DNA from: a bacterium SCSIO 12696
Lineage (GTDB): Bacteria; Pseudomonadota; Gammaproteobacteria; Pseudomonadales; Porticoccaceae
Direction: 5' to 3'
DNA length: 64,000 nt
NCBI GenBank assembly: GCA_024397955.1
Contig: CP073744.1
Coordinates: forward strand, 1,612,001 to 1,676,000
Shown: piece after piece, positions 43,468-52,555 of the stretch
How positions within the stretch are numbered: position 1 is the first letter of the stretch
Layout of the letters: each line of letters opens with the position of its first letter
Made by a program: the position numbers and the translations under genes
The notes under the pieces: model-generated
What the model saw: the letters and a program-made list of their open reading frames with translations, nothing else
Told to the model about the DNA's origin: nothing
Database searches by the model: none

Positions 43468-44694
43468 CTAAACCTTATCCTTCAACCGATTCAGCAACCA
43501 CTGGTTACTGGGCGCCTGAATAAACAGTGAGAACACCACCACCCCAAACGCAATGGACTGCACCGTCCACCAGCCTTGCATATCGGTTGGCAGTGACAAT
43601 GCCAACGCAATGGCCACCACACCTCTCAGGCCACCCCACATCAGCACTGGTTGATAGGCTTTCGGTACCGGTTCACCGGCGGGGGTCAATTGGGCCGCTT
43701 TAAGGCTCAGCCAGGTGCTGATAATCCGGGCAACCACCACCACACCAATGGCAATAAGGATCGCCAGCCAGCGTTGGGTAAACATGGCCAGGCTGACGGT
43801 GACTCCCATCAGCAAAAACACCAGGTTATTACCCAGCTGCCCCAGCAACCCCCACAGCTGCTTGAGTGGCAGCGCCTGTTGTTTATCCAGTACCCGCTGG
43901 TGATTGTGACCAAGCACCAAACCCGCTGCCAGTACCGCCATAATGCCGGACACATGTAACCAGTGTTCGCCCACATAAAAAGTACCGTAGGCGAGCAGCA
44001 GCGTCAGTATCGGGGCACTGTAGCCGTCTTTCAGTAGCCTGCTCAACAAACTGGCCAGATAACCGGTCACCAAGCCAAAGCCGATGCCGCCAAAAAACAA
44101 ACGAGCGAAATCCAATAGCGCGGAGCTGGTCGTCACTGCCTCTGCATCACCCACCGCAAGAGTGATAAATAAGGAGAACATCACCACCGCGGTGGCATCA
44201 TTGAACAAACTCTCTCCCTCCAGCAGGGTTTCCAATTGCTGAGGGGCGTTGCTGCTTTTGATCTGCGCAACTACCGCAACCGGATCGGTCGCGGCCAGCA
44301 AGGCACCACACACCAGAGCAGTGGTCCAGGGGAAACCCGTAGGGTGGTTGATGCCAAAATACACCCCCACAGCGGTGAGCAGCGCCGTTAAGCCCATACC
44401 CAAAATAGCCATCCACAGCACCGCGGGCAAATTGCGCAGCAGCTGTTTGGCGTTGAGGTGGTAGGCGGAGTCAAAAATCAGGATAGGTAGGAACACATAA
44501 AAGATCAGCGGCTGAAAGCTGTTGGCGCGTATGCCGGTATCGCCACCAAAGCCAATGTAAATTTCAGAGGCCAGATAGCCGACCACCACCAATAACGTGG
44601 CCACTGGCAACCGCAACAGCCGAGCCACCGGCGGCGTGGCCAGACTGGCCACCAGCAATATAGTCAGGAACGCAATCAGTTCGGTTATGTGCAT
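43468..44694 (-). CDS. CPA1-family Na+(K+)/H+ antiporter
   Basis: The protein has 408 residues and about 12 membrane helices. The CPA1 signature residues lie in AATDPVAVVAQIKSS and LEGESLFNDATAVVMF, which hold the conserved ND pair of the ion site. These transporters exchange cytoplasmic Na+ or K+ for protons. No cytoplasmic C-terminal domain follows the last helix. It starts two bases after the stop of the dehydrogenase gene, so the two are probably co-transcribed. Confidence 0.9.
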   Translation of the reverse strand: MHITELIAFLTILLVASLATPPVARLLRLPVATLLVVVGYLASEIYIGFGGDTGIRANSFQPLIFYVFLPILIFDSAYHLNAKQLLRNLPAVLWMAILGMGLTALLTAVGVYFGINHPTGFPWTTALVCGALLAATDPVAVVAQIKSSNAPQQLETLLEGESLFNDATAVVMFSLFITLAVGDAEAVTTSSALLDFARLFFGGIGFGLVTGYLASLLSRLLKDGYSAPILTLLLAYGTFYVGEHWLHVSGIMAVLAAGLVLGHNHQRVLDKQQALPLKQLWGLLGQLGNNLVFLLMGVTVSLAMFTQRWLAILIAIGVVVVARIISTWLSLKAAQLTPAGEPVPKAYQPVLMWGGLRGVVAIALALSLPTDMQGWWTVQSIAFGVVVFSLFIQAPSNQWLLNRLKDKV

Positions 44695-44696
44695 TT

Positions 44697-45656
44697 TTAT
44701 TCCACCAGACGTTTGGGTTGGCCCGCCAAAAAGCCGCGAATGTTTTCCGCGACCTGCTCAATCAGGGTTTGTCGGGCCTGTCTGCCACCCCAGGCGCAAT
44801 GCGGGGTTATCAGCAGATTGGGCAAATCATTGGCAAGCAGCGGGTTGCCGTTTTTCGGAGGCTCCTCCGTCAGTACATCCACAGCCGCACCGGCAATTTG
44901 GCCGGTGCGCAATGCATCGGCCAATGCCTGTTCATTGACAATGCCGCCGCGGGCAACGTTCAACAACAGTGCGGTGGATTTCATCGCCGCCAACTGAGGG
45001 GCATCAATCAGGTTGTGGGTCTCGGGGGTGAGCGGGCAATGCAAGCTCAATACATCAACCTGCGGCAGTAACTCTTGCAAGGGTATTCGCCCAGGTCCTT
45101 CACGGCCTGGAAGCGCCGCCACCTGTATATCCATGGATAGCGCTTCGGCAATGTGGGCGACTCCCTTGCCCAGTTCACCATAGCCGACAATACCCAGTGT
45201 TTTGCCCGACAGTTCCTGAGCGGGATAGTCCAGACGACAAAACATGGGGCTTTGTTGCCAGCGACCCGCCATCACGTCCCGGTGATAGTCGAAGATTCTA
45301 CTGCTCAGGGCCAACATCAACGCAACTGTGTGCTGGGCCACGCTGTTGCTGCCGTAGGCCACACAATTGCTCACCACAACACCGGCGGCTTTGGCCGCAA
45401 CCAGATCGATATTGTTGGTGCCAGTGGCGGCAACCACAATCATCCTGAGTTGAGGGATTGCAGCCAGCACTTCAGCACTGATCGGTACCTTATTGGTAAC
45501 CACGACGTGTGCACCAGCCAGGCGTTCAATCACCTGTTCAGGGGTGGTATTGCCATAACTTTGCCACTGAAGGGGCAACTCATGGATCGTGTTCAGGTCT
45601 AAATCGTCGGTACCAAAGGTATCGGTGTCCAGCAAAACACCTTGCAGATCTGTCAT
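44697..45656 (-). CDS. D-2-hydroxyacid dehydrogenase, glycerate/hydroxypyruvate type
   Basis: The protein has 319 residues. The NAD-binding fold shows GIVGYGELGKGVAHIAEAL (GxGxxG, near 150). The catalytic set is present: Arg in NVARGGIVNEQALADAL, Glu in VLTEEPPKNGNPL and His in LITPHCAWGGRQARQ. ATGTNNIDLVAAKAAGVVV and CAWGGRQAR resemble glycerate dehydrogenase/hydroxypyruvate reductase proteins. The exact substrate cannot be read from sequence. It lies upstream of, and probably in an operon with, the antiporter gene. Confidence 0.88.
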   Translation of the reverse strand: MTDLQGVLLDTDTFGTDDLDLNTIHELPLQWQSYGNTTPEQVIERLAGAHVVVTNKVPISAEVLAAIPQLRMIVVAATGTNNIDLVAAKAAGVVVSNCVAYGSNSVAQHTVALMLALSSRIFDYHRDVMAGRWQQSPMFCRLDYPAQELSGKTLGIVGYGELGKGVAHIAEALSMDIQVAALPGREGPGRIPLQELLPQVDVLSLHCPLTPETHNLIDAPQLAAMKSTALLLNVARGGIVNEQALADALRTGQIAGAAVDVLTEEPPKNGNPLLANDLPNLLITPHCAWGGRQARQTLIEQVAENIRGFLAGQPKRLVE

Positions 45657-45833
45657 CGAGTTACCGTTTTTAGAGTTTATAGGTATGCAATATCAACAAA
45701 TTCTATCGATTTAGCGGGAAGCAGTTAACGTTTGTTTACCACAAAGGGTATGACTTGCTGCTGCGTTCTCCGTCATAATACCGCGCTTTTTTCTGCGCCA
45801 TGGTGACGCAGCATTTGTCAGCAAGGACTTTTC

Positions 45834-48386
45834 ATGTCAAAACAGTTGTTTAACTGGTACGAATCCATTGTTCTACGCCACCCTATCGCCACCCTGCTGG
45901 CGGTGTTTTTGGTGACTGTAGGGTTGGCCATGGGGCTGCCCAACTTCAAGCTGGATGCCTCTGCCGAATCCCTGACCCTGGAACACGATACGGATCTGGA
46001 TTATTTCCGTGAGGTCAACAAGCGCTACGGCAGTGGCGATTTTCTGCTGGTGACATTCAAACCTCACAGCGGAGACCTGTTTTCCGATCATTCCCTGAAA
46101 GTGCTGGACGAGCTGCGCACCGAACTGCAATCTCTGGATGGCGTACAAGCGGTTACCTCTATCCTGGATGTGCCACTGCTGTTTAGCCCTAACATCACAG
46201 TATCGCAATTAAGCAACGAGCCGCGCACTCTGCGCATCGAAGGTGTAGACCGTCAGCTGGCCAAAAATGAATTCCTGGAAAGCCCTATTTACCGGGACTT
46301 GATCCTCAGCCCCGATGGCCAGACCACGGCCATATTGGCCACCTTGGGCACCGACCACAAATACATTGAGCTGGTGCGCGCCAGAGATGAGCTGAAACTC
46401 AAGAAAGAACGCATTGGCCTGATTCCCGCTGAGACCGAAGAGCTGGCCCGCATCAGTAAAGAATTTCGCGACTACCACACCTTGCGTACCGAGAAAGATC
46501 GCCAGCGGGTCGAAAGCGCCCGCGCCCTGATAGAGCCATTCAAGCAACACGCCGAGCTGTTTCTGGGTGGCCCCAGCATGGTCACGGCGGATATGGTGGA
46601 TTTTATCCGCAGCGACTTGAAGGTATTCGGCATCAGCATCTTGCTGTTCATCATTCTGACCCTGGCGGTGATATTCCGCCAGCTGCGCTGGGTCGTTATG
46701 CCACTGATTACCTGCGTGTTAGCGGTGGTGATGATGCTGGGTTTCCTCAGCTGGGTGGACTGGCGACTGACGGTTATTTCATCAAACTTTATCGCTTTGC
46801 TGTTGATTATCACTCTGGCGTTAACCATCCATTTGATTGTCCGCTACCGGGAGCTGCACAGCAGCCAACCGGAAAGCAGCCAATACCAGCTGGTTCGTCA
46901 AACCGTTATCTCCATGGCACGTCCCTGTCTGTACACAGTGCTGACCACAATAGTAGCCTTCGCATCACTGGTGGTGAGCGACATTCGCCCGGTCATCGAC
47001 TTCGGCTGGATGATGACCATTGGCATTTCTGTGGCACTGGTGCTGGCCTTCCTGGTCATCCCCGCCAGTATGATGCTCGGTAAGCGGGCCAATGAAAAAC
47101 AGGGCAACGATCGCTCTGGGGCCTTCACCCTGCACTTTTCCCGTTTTACCGAAAAGCGCCAGGCGGCTATTTGGGCCACAGCACTGGTGGTTGCGGTTGC
47201 CGGCGGCTGGGGTATTACCCAACTTCAGGTAGACAACCGCTTTATCGATTACTTCAAGGAAGACACAGAAATTTATCAGGGCCTGTCGGTGATTGACGCC
47301 CGCCTCGGCGGTACCACACCTCTGGATATTATTATCGACATGCCGGAACAAAGTCAGGAAACCGGCCTGGAAGAAGGTGAGGAAGATCCATTTGCCGATG
47401 ACGACGAGTTTGCCGAAAGCGGTGAAGATCCGTTTGGCGACGAAGATCCATTCGCCGAAGATGACCCGTTTGGCGAGGACAGCGGCACGGCGGCCACCAA
47501 CAGCTACTGGTTCACCAATGCCGGCCTGGAGCCCTTGGAAAAGCTTCACTACCACCTGGAATCTCTGCCGGAAGTGGGCAAAGTCAGCTCCCTGGTTAAC
47601 GGTTTTGAAGCCGCCAACAAGTTGATGAACCACCGTCTGGACGACTTCGAACTGGCGTTTATGCGCCAGCAACTGTCGCCAGAAGTGGCTGGCATTATTA
47701 TCGACCCCTACATCGACGACGAACTCAACCAGGCGCGTATCACCCTGCGCACCAAAGAGACCGAAGGTGACCTGCGCCGCTCTGAACTGCTGGCTCAGGT
47801 GCGCGATTACATCGTCAATGAAGTCGGCATCGCGCCAGACAAATTCCGCCTTTCGGGCCTACTGGTGCTGTATAACAACATGCTGCAAAGCTTGTTCTAT
47901 TCTCAGATTGTCACTCTCGGCGCGGTGTTCCTGGGCATTATGGCCATGTTCCTGGTGTTGTTCCGGTCTCTGCGATTCTCGGTGATTGCCATTATTCCTA
48001 ATATGCTGGCAGCCACTGCCGTGCTTGGCGGTATGGGCCTGGCGGGCATCCCCCTGGATATGATGAACATCACCATCGCCGCCATTACCGTGGGTATCGG
48101 GGTGGACCACGCCATTCACTACATCACCCGCTATCGCCGGGAATTTGCCATCGACCGCAACTACGTTGCCGCCATGCACCGCTCCCACGGCAGCATCGGC
48201 CAAGCACTCTACTACACCGCCATTACCATCATTATTGGTTTCTCAATTCTGGCTCTGTCGAACTTTATTCCCTCGGTGTATTTCGGTGTATTGACTGCTG
48301 GCGCGATGATTGTGGCTTTGATGGGGTCGTTGACGTTGTTGCCGAGATTGATACTACTGATTAAGCCACTGGGGCGGGGGGAATAA
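45834..48386 (+). CDS. RND/MMPL-family exporter with acidic DPF-repeat insertion
   Basis: The protein has 850 residues. It has two halves, each with one membrane helix, a large periplasmic loop and a bundle of five or so helices (about 255-430 and 690-845), the RND layout for a monomeric MMPL-type transporter. Motifs include GLPNFKLDASAESLTLEHD, and VGIGVDHAIHYITRYRREF, the latter with the GxxxDHAIH pattern typical of this group. The second periplasmic loop contains an insertion of about 45 residues (503-550) that is almost purely acidic, with four DPF motifs (DPFGDEDPFAEDDPFGED). The substrate is unknown; hydrophobic molecules are usual for the family. Confidence 0.88.
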   Translation: MSKQLFNWYESIVLRHPIATLLAVFLVTVGLAMGLPNFKLDASAESLTLEHDTDLDYFREVNKRYGSGDFLLVTFKPHSGDLFSDHSLKVLDELRTELQSLDGVQAVTSILDVPLLFSPNITVSQLSNEPRTLRIEGVDRQLAKNEFLESPIYRDLILSPDGQTTAILATLGTDHKYIELVRARDELKLKKERIGLIPAETEELARISKEFRDYHTLRTEKDRQRVESARALIEPFKQHAELFLGGPSMVTADMVDFIRSDLKVFGISILLFIILTLAVIFRQLRWVVMPLITCVLAVVMMLGFLSWVDWRLTVISSNFIALLLIITLALTIHLIVRYRELHSSQPESSQYQLVRQTVISMARPCLYTVLTTIVAFASLVVSDIRPVIDFGWMMTIGISVALVLAFLVIPASMMLGKRANEKQGNDRSGAFTLHFSRFTEKRQAAIWATALVVAVAGGWGITQLQVDNRFIDYFKEDTEIYQGLSVIDARLGGTTPLDIIIDMPEQSQETGLEEGEEDPFADDDEFAESGEDPFGDEDPFAEDDPFGEDSGTAATNSYWFTNAGLEPLEKLHYHLESLPEVGKVSSLVNGFEAANKLMNHRLDDFELAFMRQQLSPEVAGIIIDPYIDDELNQARITLRTKETEGDLRRSELLAQVRDYIVNEVGIAPDKFRLSGLLVLYNNMLQSLFYSQIVTLGAVFLGIMAMFLVLFRSLRFSVIAIIPNMLAATAVLGGMGLAGIPLDMMNITIAAITVGIGVDHAIHYITRYRREFAIDRNYVAAMHRSHGSIGQALYYTAITIIIGFSILALSNFIPSVYFGVLTAGAMIVALMGSLTLLPRLILLIKPLGRGE

Positions 48387-48425
48387 CCCCCTACCCCGTT
48401 GTTGCTTTTGAGTAATTTCTGATTG

Positions 48426-48898
48426 CAGGTTTCGCCCTGCTGGGCGACTGACTTTCTTTGCTCGTGCAAAGAAAGATAAGTAAAGAAAGCACGCCCCAGC
48501 GCCCTTGCCCCTCTGGGGTACCCTCGTTTCTCCAATGCCATGGCAGGGTCGCGCAGAGGGTACTTCCTGTACCCGCTGCACTGAAACGGACGTCCTGTCC
48601 GTTTCACCCTATGTCACCTACGTCACTCAGCAAGTGCGAAGGGAAATAGGTTTACTCCGTAGTAAATTCCGTGTGAACTTTCCCCTTTGGAGTTGCCGAG
48701 CGCAGCGCAATTGGTAGGGAAACGCGCACACGGATGTGCGCGTTAGGTCGATCGAGCAAGGATGCGAGTAAGACCGGCCCGTGGCAATTGTGCGGAGCGA
48801 GGGGAGCCCGAAGGGCCTACGGAACGGGGGCGTGTTTCTTTTGGTTACTTATTCTTTGCACGGGCAAAGAAAAGTCACTCGCCAGCAGGCGAAACCTG
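48426..48898. repeat. 473-bp structured element with inverted terminal repeats
   Basis: The two ends are inverted copies of about 72 bases (48426-48497 and 48827-48898), which carry TTTCGCC, CTTTGC and ACGCCCC blocks. Inside are three perfect hairpins: GGGTAC-N5-GTACCC (48558-48574), GAAACGGAC-N5-GTCCGTTTC (48583-48605) and a 10-bp stem around CGGA (48721-48744). No real ORF is present. It fills the gap between the RND gene and ubiX and looks like a dispersed, non-coding element known in kind from other gammaproteobacteria. Confidence 0.6.
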
Positions 48899-48941
48899 AA
48901 ATAAAAATTCACTTAGAAAACACCGGCAGAGTTAAAGCCAC

Positions 48942-48980
48942 TAGGTTGCCGCGTCGACCTGCGGACTCCTCGCAATGACG
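48942..48980. repeat. GTCATTGCGAGG-type intergenic repeat, one arm
   Basis: The minus strand reads CGTCATTGCGAGGAGTCCGC and then a GC-rich tail. Sequences with this GTCATTGCGAGG start are common short dispersed repeats in many bacteria. Only one arm is seen; it lies just after the ubiX stop. Confidence 0.4.
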
Positions 48981-48989
48981 AGACTACCG

Positions 48990-49601
48990 TCACTCCCCCC
49001 ACCGCGACACCAAATCTTGCTCGACGCCCAAGTGATCCAGTATCCGCGCCACCACAAAATCCACCATATCCTCCACTGACTGCGGGCGCTGATAAAAGCC
49101 GGGGCTGGCGGGCATGATGGTGACGCCCAAATGGGCCAAGGCTCGCATATTGTCGAGATGAATGGCGGAGTACGGCATTTCACGTGGTACCAGGATCAAT
49201 TGACGTTTTTCTTTAATGGCCACGTCAGCAGCCCGCTCCACCAGGTTGTTGCTGGCACCGCTGGCAATGGCGGAGATGGTGCCACCGCTGGCGGGGCAGA
49301 TCACCGTAGCGGTGGGTGATGCGGAACCAGAGGCCACCGGAGAAAACCAATCGCGCTTGCCAAACACGCGTAGCTGCCCCGCTTCGGTGTCGAAGTGGTT
49401 GCAAAGAAACATTTCCAGCTCGTCTTCGTCTCTGGGGAGTTCCAGCTCGGTCTCAGCTTCCACTACGATATGGGCGGCATCGGAAATCAAAAAGTAAACC
49501 TGCACACCCGCATCCAGCAGACATTCCAACAAGCGTAAGCCGTACTGAGCCCCAGACGCACCGGTCATGGCCAGGGTGACGGTTTTGTGGAAATCGGACA
49601 T
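48990..49601 (-). CDS. ubiX: Flavin prenyltransferase UbiX
   Basis: The protein has 203 residues. UbiX makes prenylated FMN, the cofactor of the UbiD decarboxylase in ubiquinone synthesis. The flavoprotein fold shows [57 protein letters not shown] and [20 protein letters not shown]. The gene lies three bases after the mpl stop. Confidence 0.95.
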   Translation of the reverse strand: MSDFHKTVTLAMTGASGAQYGLRLLECLLDAGVQVYFLISDAAHIVVEAETELELPRDEDELEMFLCNHFDTEAGQLRVFGKRDWFSPVASGSASPTATVICPASGGTISAIASGASNNLVERAADVAIKEKRQLILVPREMPYSAIHLDNMRALAHLGVTIMPASPGFYQRPQSVEDMVDFVVARILDHLGVEQDLVSRWGE

Positions 49602-49604
49602 GCG

Positions 49605-50957
49605 CTACGCCTCTTTCAGTGTACTAATCAGTTTTTGATGGAAACCGCCAAAGCCGCCATTGCTCATTACAACAATATGGCCACCCTCTTTCGCAGCAGC
49701 AACGGTTTGCGTTACCAGCGCCTGCAAGTCGGTTTCGGTGACCGCGGGGACAGAACTGCTGGCCGCTACATCATCCAACCACTCCATACCCTCTGAGCAA
49801 AACCACAGTACCTGATCAGCCAGCGCCGTAGATTGAGCCAGTTCGCTTTTGTGGTGGCCCATTTTCATGGTGTTTGAGCGGGGCTCAATCACTGCAATAA
49901 TTTTTTCGTCGCGAACCTTTTCGCGCAAACCGTGCAGAGTGGTAGCAATGGCGGTGGGGTGGTGAGCAAAGTCGTCGTAGACACACACACCGTTGTGCTC
50001 CGCCAGCAATTCCATACGCCGTTTGATGCCTTCGAAGGCGCACAGCGCTTCACAGGCAACTGCCGGCTCCACTCCCACATGGCGTGCTGCGGCAATGGCC
50101 ATCAAACCGTTATCTACATTGTGCTGCCCGGTCATATTCCAGCGCACTTCGCCCTGTGGCTCAGCGGTCATTAACACCTGAAAATGGCTGCCATCACCAG
50201 CCATTAGTTGCGCCTGCCAGTCTTGCTCGTGGCCAGTTTTCTCCAACTCAGACCAGCAGCCTTTATCCAATACTTGAATCAGGTTTTTATCTTCCGCAGG
50301 GGCAATGATTTTGCCGATACCCGGCACCGTTCTCACCAGGTGGTGGAACTGGGTTTGGATAGCCGCCAGATCCGCAAAAATATCCGCGTGATCAAATTCC
50401 AGGTTGTTCATAATCAACGTGCGCGGACGGTAGTGCACAAACTTGGAGCGCTTATCGAAAAAGACGCTGTCGTACTCATCGGCCTCGACCACAAAAAATG
50501 GCGATTCACCCAGCCGCGCCGACACACCAAAATTTTGCGGCACACCGCCAATCAAAAAACCAGGCTGGTATCCAGCGTACTCGAGTATCCACGCCAGCAT
50601 GGTACTGGTAGTGGTTTTGCCATGAGTACCGGATATCGCCAGCACCCATTTATCTTTTAAAAACACATCCCCCAACCACTGTGGACCAGAAGTATAGGGA
50701 ATGCCTTTATTCAGCACCGCTTCTACACAGGGGTTACCACGAGACATAGCGTTACCGATCACCACCAGATCTGGTGCCGGTTCCAGCTGGGCCGGATCGT
50801 AACCCTGAATAATATCGATACCCGCCTGCTCCAATTGAGTGCTCATAGGCGGGTAGACATTGGCATCGCAGCCGCTCACCCGATGACCGCTGGCCACCGC
50901 TAGTTGCGCCAGACTGCCCATAAAGGTGCCGCAGATACCGAGGATATGAATATGCAT
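49605..50957 (-). CDS. mpl: UDP-MurNAc:L-Ala-gamma-D-Glu-meso-DAP ligase
   Basis: The protein has 450 residues. Mpl reattaches recycled cell-wall tripeptide to UDP-MurNAc. The N-terminal Rossmann region (MHIHILGICGTFMGSLAQL) is followed by the Mur-ligase ATP site (AISGTHGKTTTSTMLAWILE), VVEADEYDSVFFDKRSKF, EFDHADIF, and the C-terminal YDDFAHHPTAIATTL. These features fit Mpl rather than MurC. It is followed directly by ubiX. Confidence 0.96.
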   Translation of the reverse strand: MHIHILGICGTFMGSLAQLAVASGHRVSGCDANVYPPMSTQLEQAGIDIIQGYDPAQLEPAPDLVVIGNAMSRGNPCVEAVLNKGIPYTSGPQWLGDVFLKDKWVLAISGTHGKTTTSTMLAWILEYAGYQPGFLIGGVPQNFGVSARLGESPFFVVEADEYDSVFFDKRSKFVHYRPRTLIMNNLEFDHADIFADLAAIQTQFHHLVRTVPGIGKIIAPAEDKNLIQVLDKGCWSELEKTGHEQDWQAQLMAGDGSHFQVLMTAEPQGEVRWNMTGQHNVDNGLMAIAAARHVGVEPAVACEALCAFEGIKRRMELLAEHNGVCVYDDFAHHPTAIATTLHGLREKVRDEKIIAVIEPRSNTMKMGHHKSELAQSTALADQVLWFCSEGMEWLDDVAASSSVPAVTETDLQALVTQTVAAAKEGGHIVVMSNGGFGGFHQKLISTLKEA

Positions 50958-51052
50958 TGTTGTCCGATTAAGTCATTTTTTTGATGGCGAGATTATCGCA
51001 CTCGGGATTAGCTGCGGGCAACGGGCTTCGGGCAGCGAGCAGTTCGTGCCAC

Positions 51053-51128
51053 CTGTCATCTTGAGCGCAGCGAAAAATCTCATACTTTCACTATGCAAAG
51101 GGATTCTTCGCTGCGCTCAGAATGACAG
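51053..51128. repeat. GTCAT-type inverted repeat, hairpin of 27-bp arms
   Basis: The left arm starts CTGTCATCTTGAGCGCAGCG and the right arm ends with its inverted copy; 25 of 27 positions match. The loop is about 22 bases and AT-rich. It lies between the divergent mpl and PFK genes, closer to the PFK start. The GTCATTCTGAGCGCAGCGAAG sequence class is a widespread dispersed repeat, and a partial copy lies at 57271-57283. Confidence 0.7.
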
Positions 51129-51224
51129 CCTCGCTCGATCTGCTCGTAGCACGCAGCTAGATGCTCGTAGCCGATTCCGGTATCATCTGCGCCCATCTGC
51201 AATCCACCATTTTCGGGAACCCCC

Positions 51225-52484
51225 ATGGCCAAAAAGAACGCTTTTTACGCCCAGTCCGGCGGTGTCACCGCCGTTATTAACGCATCCGCCTGCGGCGTGA
51301 TTGAAGCGGCTCGTGCCAGCAAAAAAATTGGCAAAGTGTACGCCGGCAACAACGGCATTATTGGCGCGCTACGGGAAGAACTGATCGACGCTAGCAAAGA
51401 AACCCGCAGCACCATTAGCGCCCTCAAGCACACACCGTCTGGTGCTTTTGGTTCTTGCCGCTACAAATTGAAAAGCCTGGAAGAAAACCGCGCCGAATAC
51501 GAACGCTTGATCGAAGTGTTTAAAGCTCACAATATCGGCTATTTCTTTTACAACGGCGGCGGCGATTCCGCCGATACCTGCCTAAAGATTTCCCAGCTTT
51601 CTGAAAAAATGGGCTACCCGATTCAGGCCATTCACGTACCCAAAACGGTAGACAACGATTTGCCGTTCACCGATTGCTGCCCAGGCTTTGGCTCCGTAGC
51701 CAAATACGTTGCCGTATCCACCAAAGAGGCGAGCATGGATGTGGCATCCATGTGCGAGTCTTCCACCAAAGTATTTATTCTCGAGGTAATGGGCCGCCAT
51801 GCGGGTTGGATTGCCGCCGCCGGAGCTCTGGCCAAAGAGCAAGAAGACGACGCCCCACACATTATCCTGTTCCCGGAAATTGCCTTTAACAAAGAGAAGT
51901 TTTTGCGCAAGGTAAAACAGAACGTAAAGAAAAATGGCTACTGCGTGATTGTTGCCTCTGAAGGCGTTCAATACAAAGACGGCACTTTCTTGGCGGATGC
52001 GGGCACCACCGATGCTTTTGGCCACAAACAACTGGGCGGCGTCGCCCCCACCCTCGCCAATATGGTCAAGGAAGAACTGGGCTACAAATACCACTGGGCA
52101 CTGGCAGACTACCTGCAACGGGCGGGCCGCCACATCGCCTCCGCTACCGACGTAGAGCAGGCCTACGCTGTAGGCCACCGTGCAGTAGAGCTGGCCGAAG
52201 CCGGTCAAAATGCGGTGATGGTGACCATCGAACGCGGCAAAGGCAAAAAATACAGCTGGAGCATTGGCGAAGCGCCACTGGACAAAGTGGCCAATGTGGA
52301 AAAAATGATGCCCCGCAGCTACATTACCCGCGACGGTTTTGGCGTTACAGAAGCGGGCCGTGCCTACTTGCAACCCTTGATTCAAGGGGAAGACTACCCG
52401 CCCTACAAAAATGGCATTCCGCAATACGCCACGTTGAAAAAGGTGTTGGTGGAAAGGAAATTGAAGAAGCGGTTTAAGGTTTAG
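51225..52484 (+). CDS. pfp: PPi-dependent 6-phosphofructokinase
   Basis: The protein has 419 residues. It interconverts fructose 6-phosphate and fructose 1,6-bisphosphate. NGGGDSADTC has Asp in the position where ATP enzymes have Gly, and PKTVDNDLPFTDCCPGFGS has Lys where ATP enzymes have Gly; both are marks of the pyrophosphate type, which works reversibly. EVMGRHAGWIAAAGALAK and GVAPTLANMVKEELGYKYHW follow. The start has no strong ribosome site other than a weak GGG run. It is followed by a strong hairpin terminator. Confidence 0.92.
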   Translation: MAKKNAFYAQSGGVTAVINASACGVIEAARASKKIGKVYAGNNGIIGALREELIDASKETRSTISALKHTPSGAFGSCRYKLKSLEENRAEYERLIEVFKAHNIGYFFYNGGGDSADTCLKISQLSEKMGYPIQAIHVPKTVDNDLPFTDCCPGFGSVAKYVAVSTKEASMDVASMCESSTKVFILEVMGRHAGWIAAAGALAKEQEDDAPHIILFPEIAFNKEKFLRKVKQNVKKNGYCVIVASEGVQYKDGTFLADAGTTDAFGHKQLGGVAPTLANMVKEELGYKYHWALADYLQRAGRHIASATDVEQAYAVGHRAVELAEAGQNAVMVTIERGKGKKYSWSIGEAPLDKVANVEKMMPRSYITRDGFGVTEAGRAYLQPLIQGEDYPPYKNGIPQYATLKKVLVERKLKKRFKV

Positions 52485-52500
52485 GTGACGTTTAAATTCT

Positions 52501-52537
52501 TGGTACAAGGTGGCCCAGCTCAAGCCACCTTGTACCA
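52501..52537. terminator. Strong bidirectional hairpin terminator after the PFK gene
   Basis: A perfect 14-bp stem, TGGTACAAGGTGGC with its complement, encloses a 9-base loop. A GTTTTT tract follows on the plus strand, after ten bases. It lies between the convergent PFK and lipoprotein genes. Confidence 0.75.
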
Positions 52538-52555
52538 GAGCACCAAGTTTTTGGG

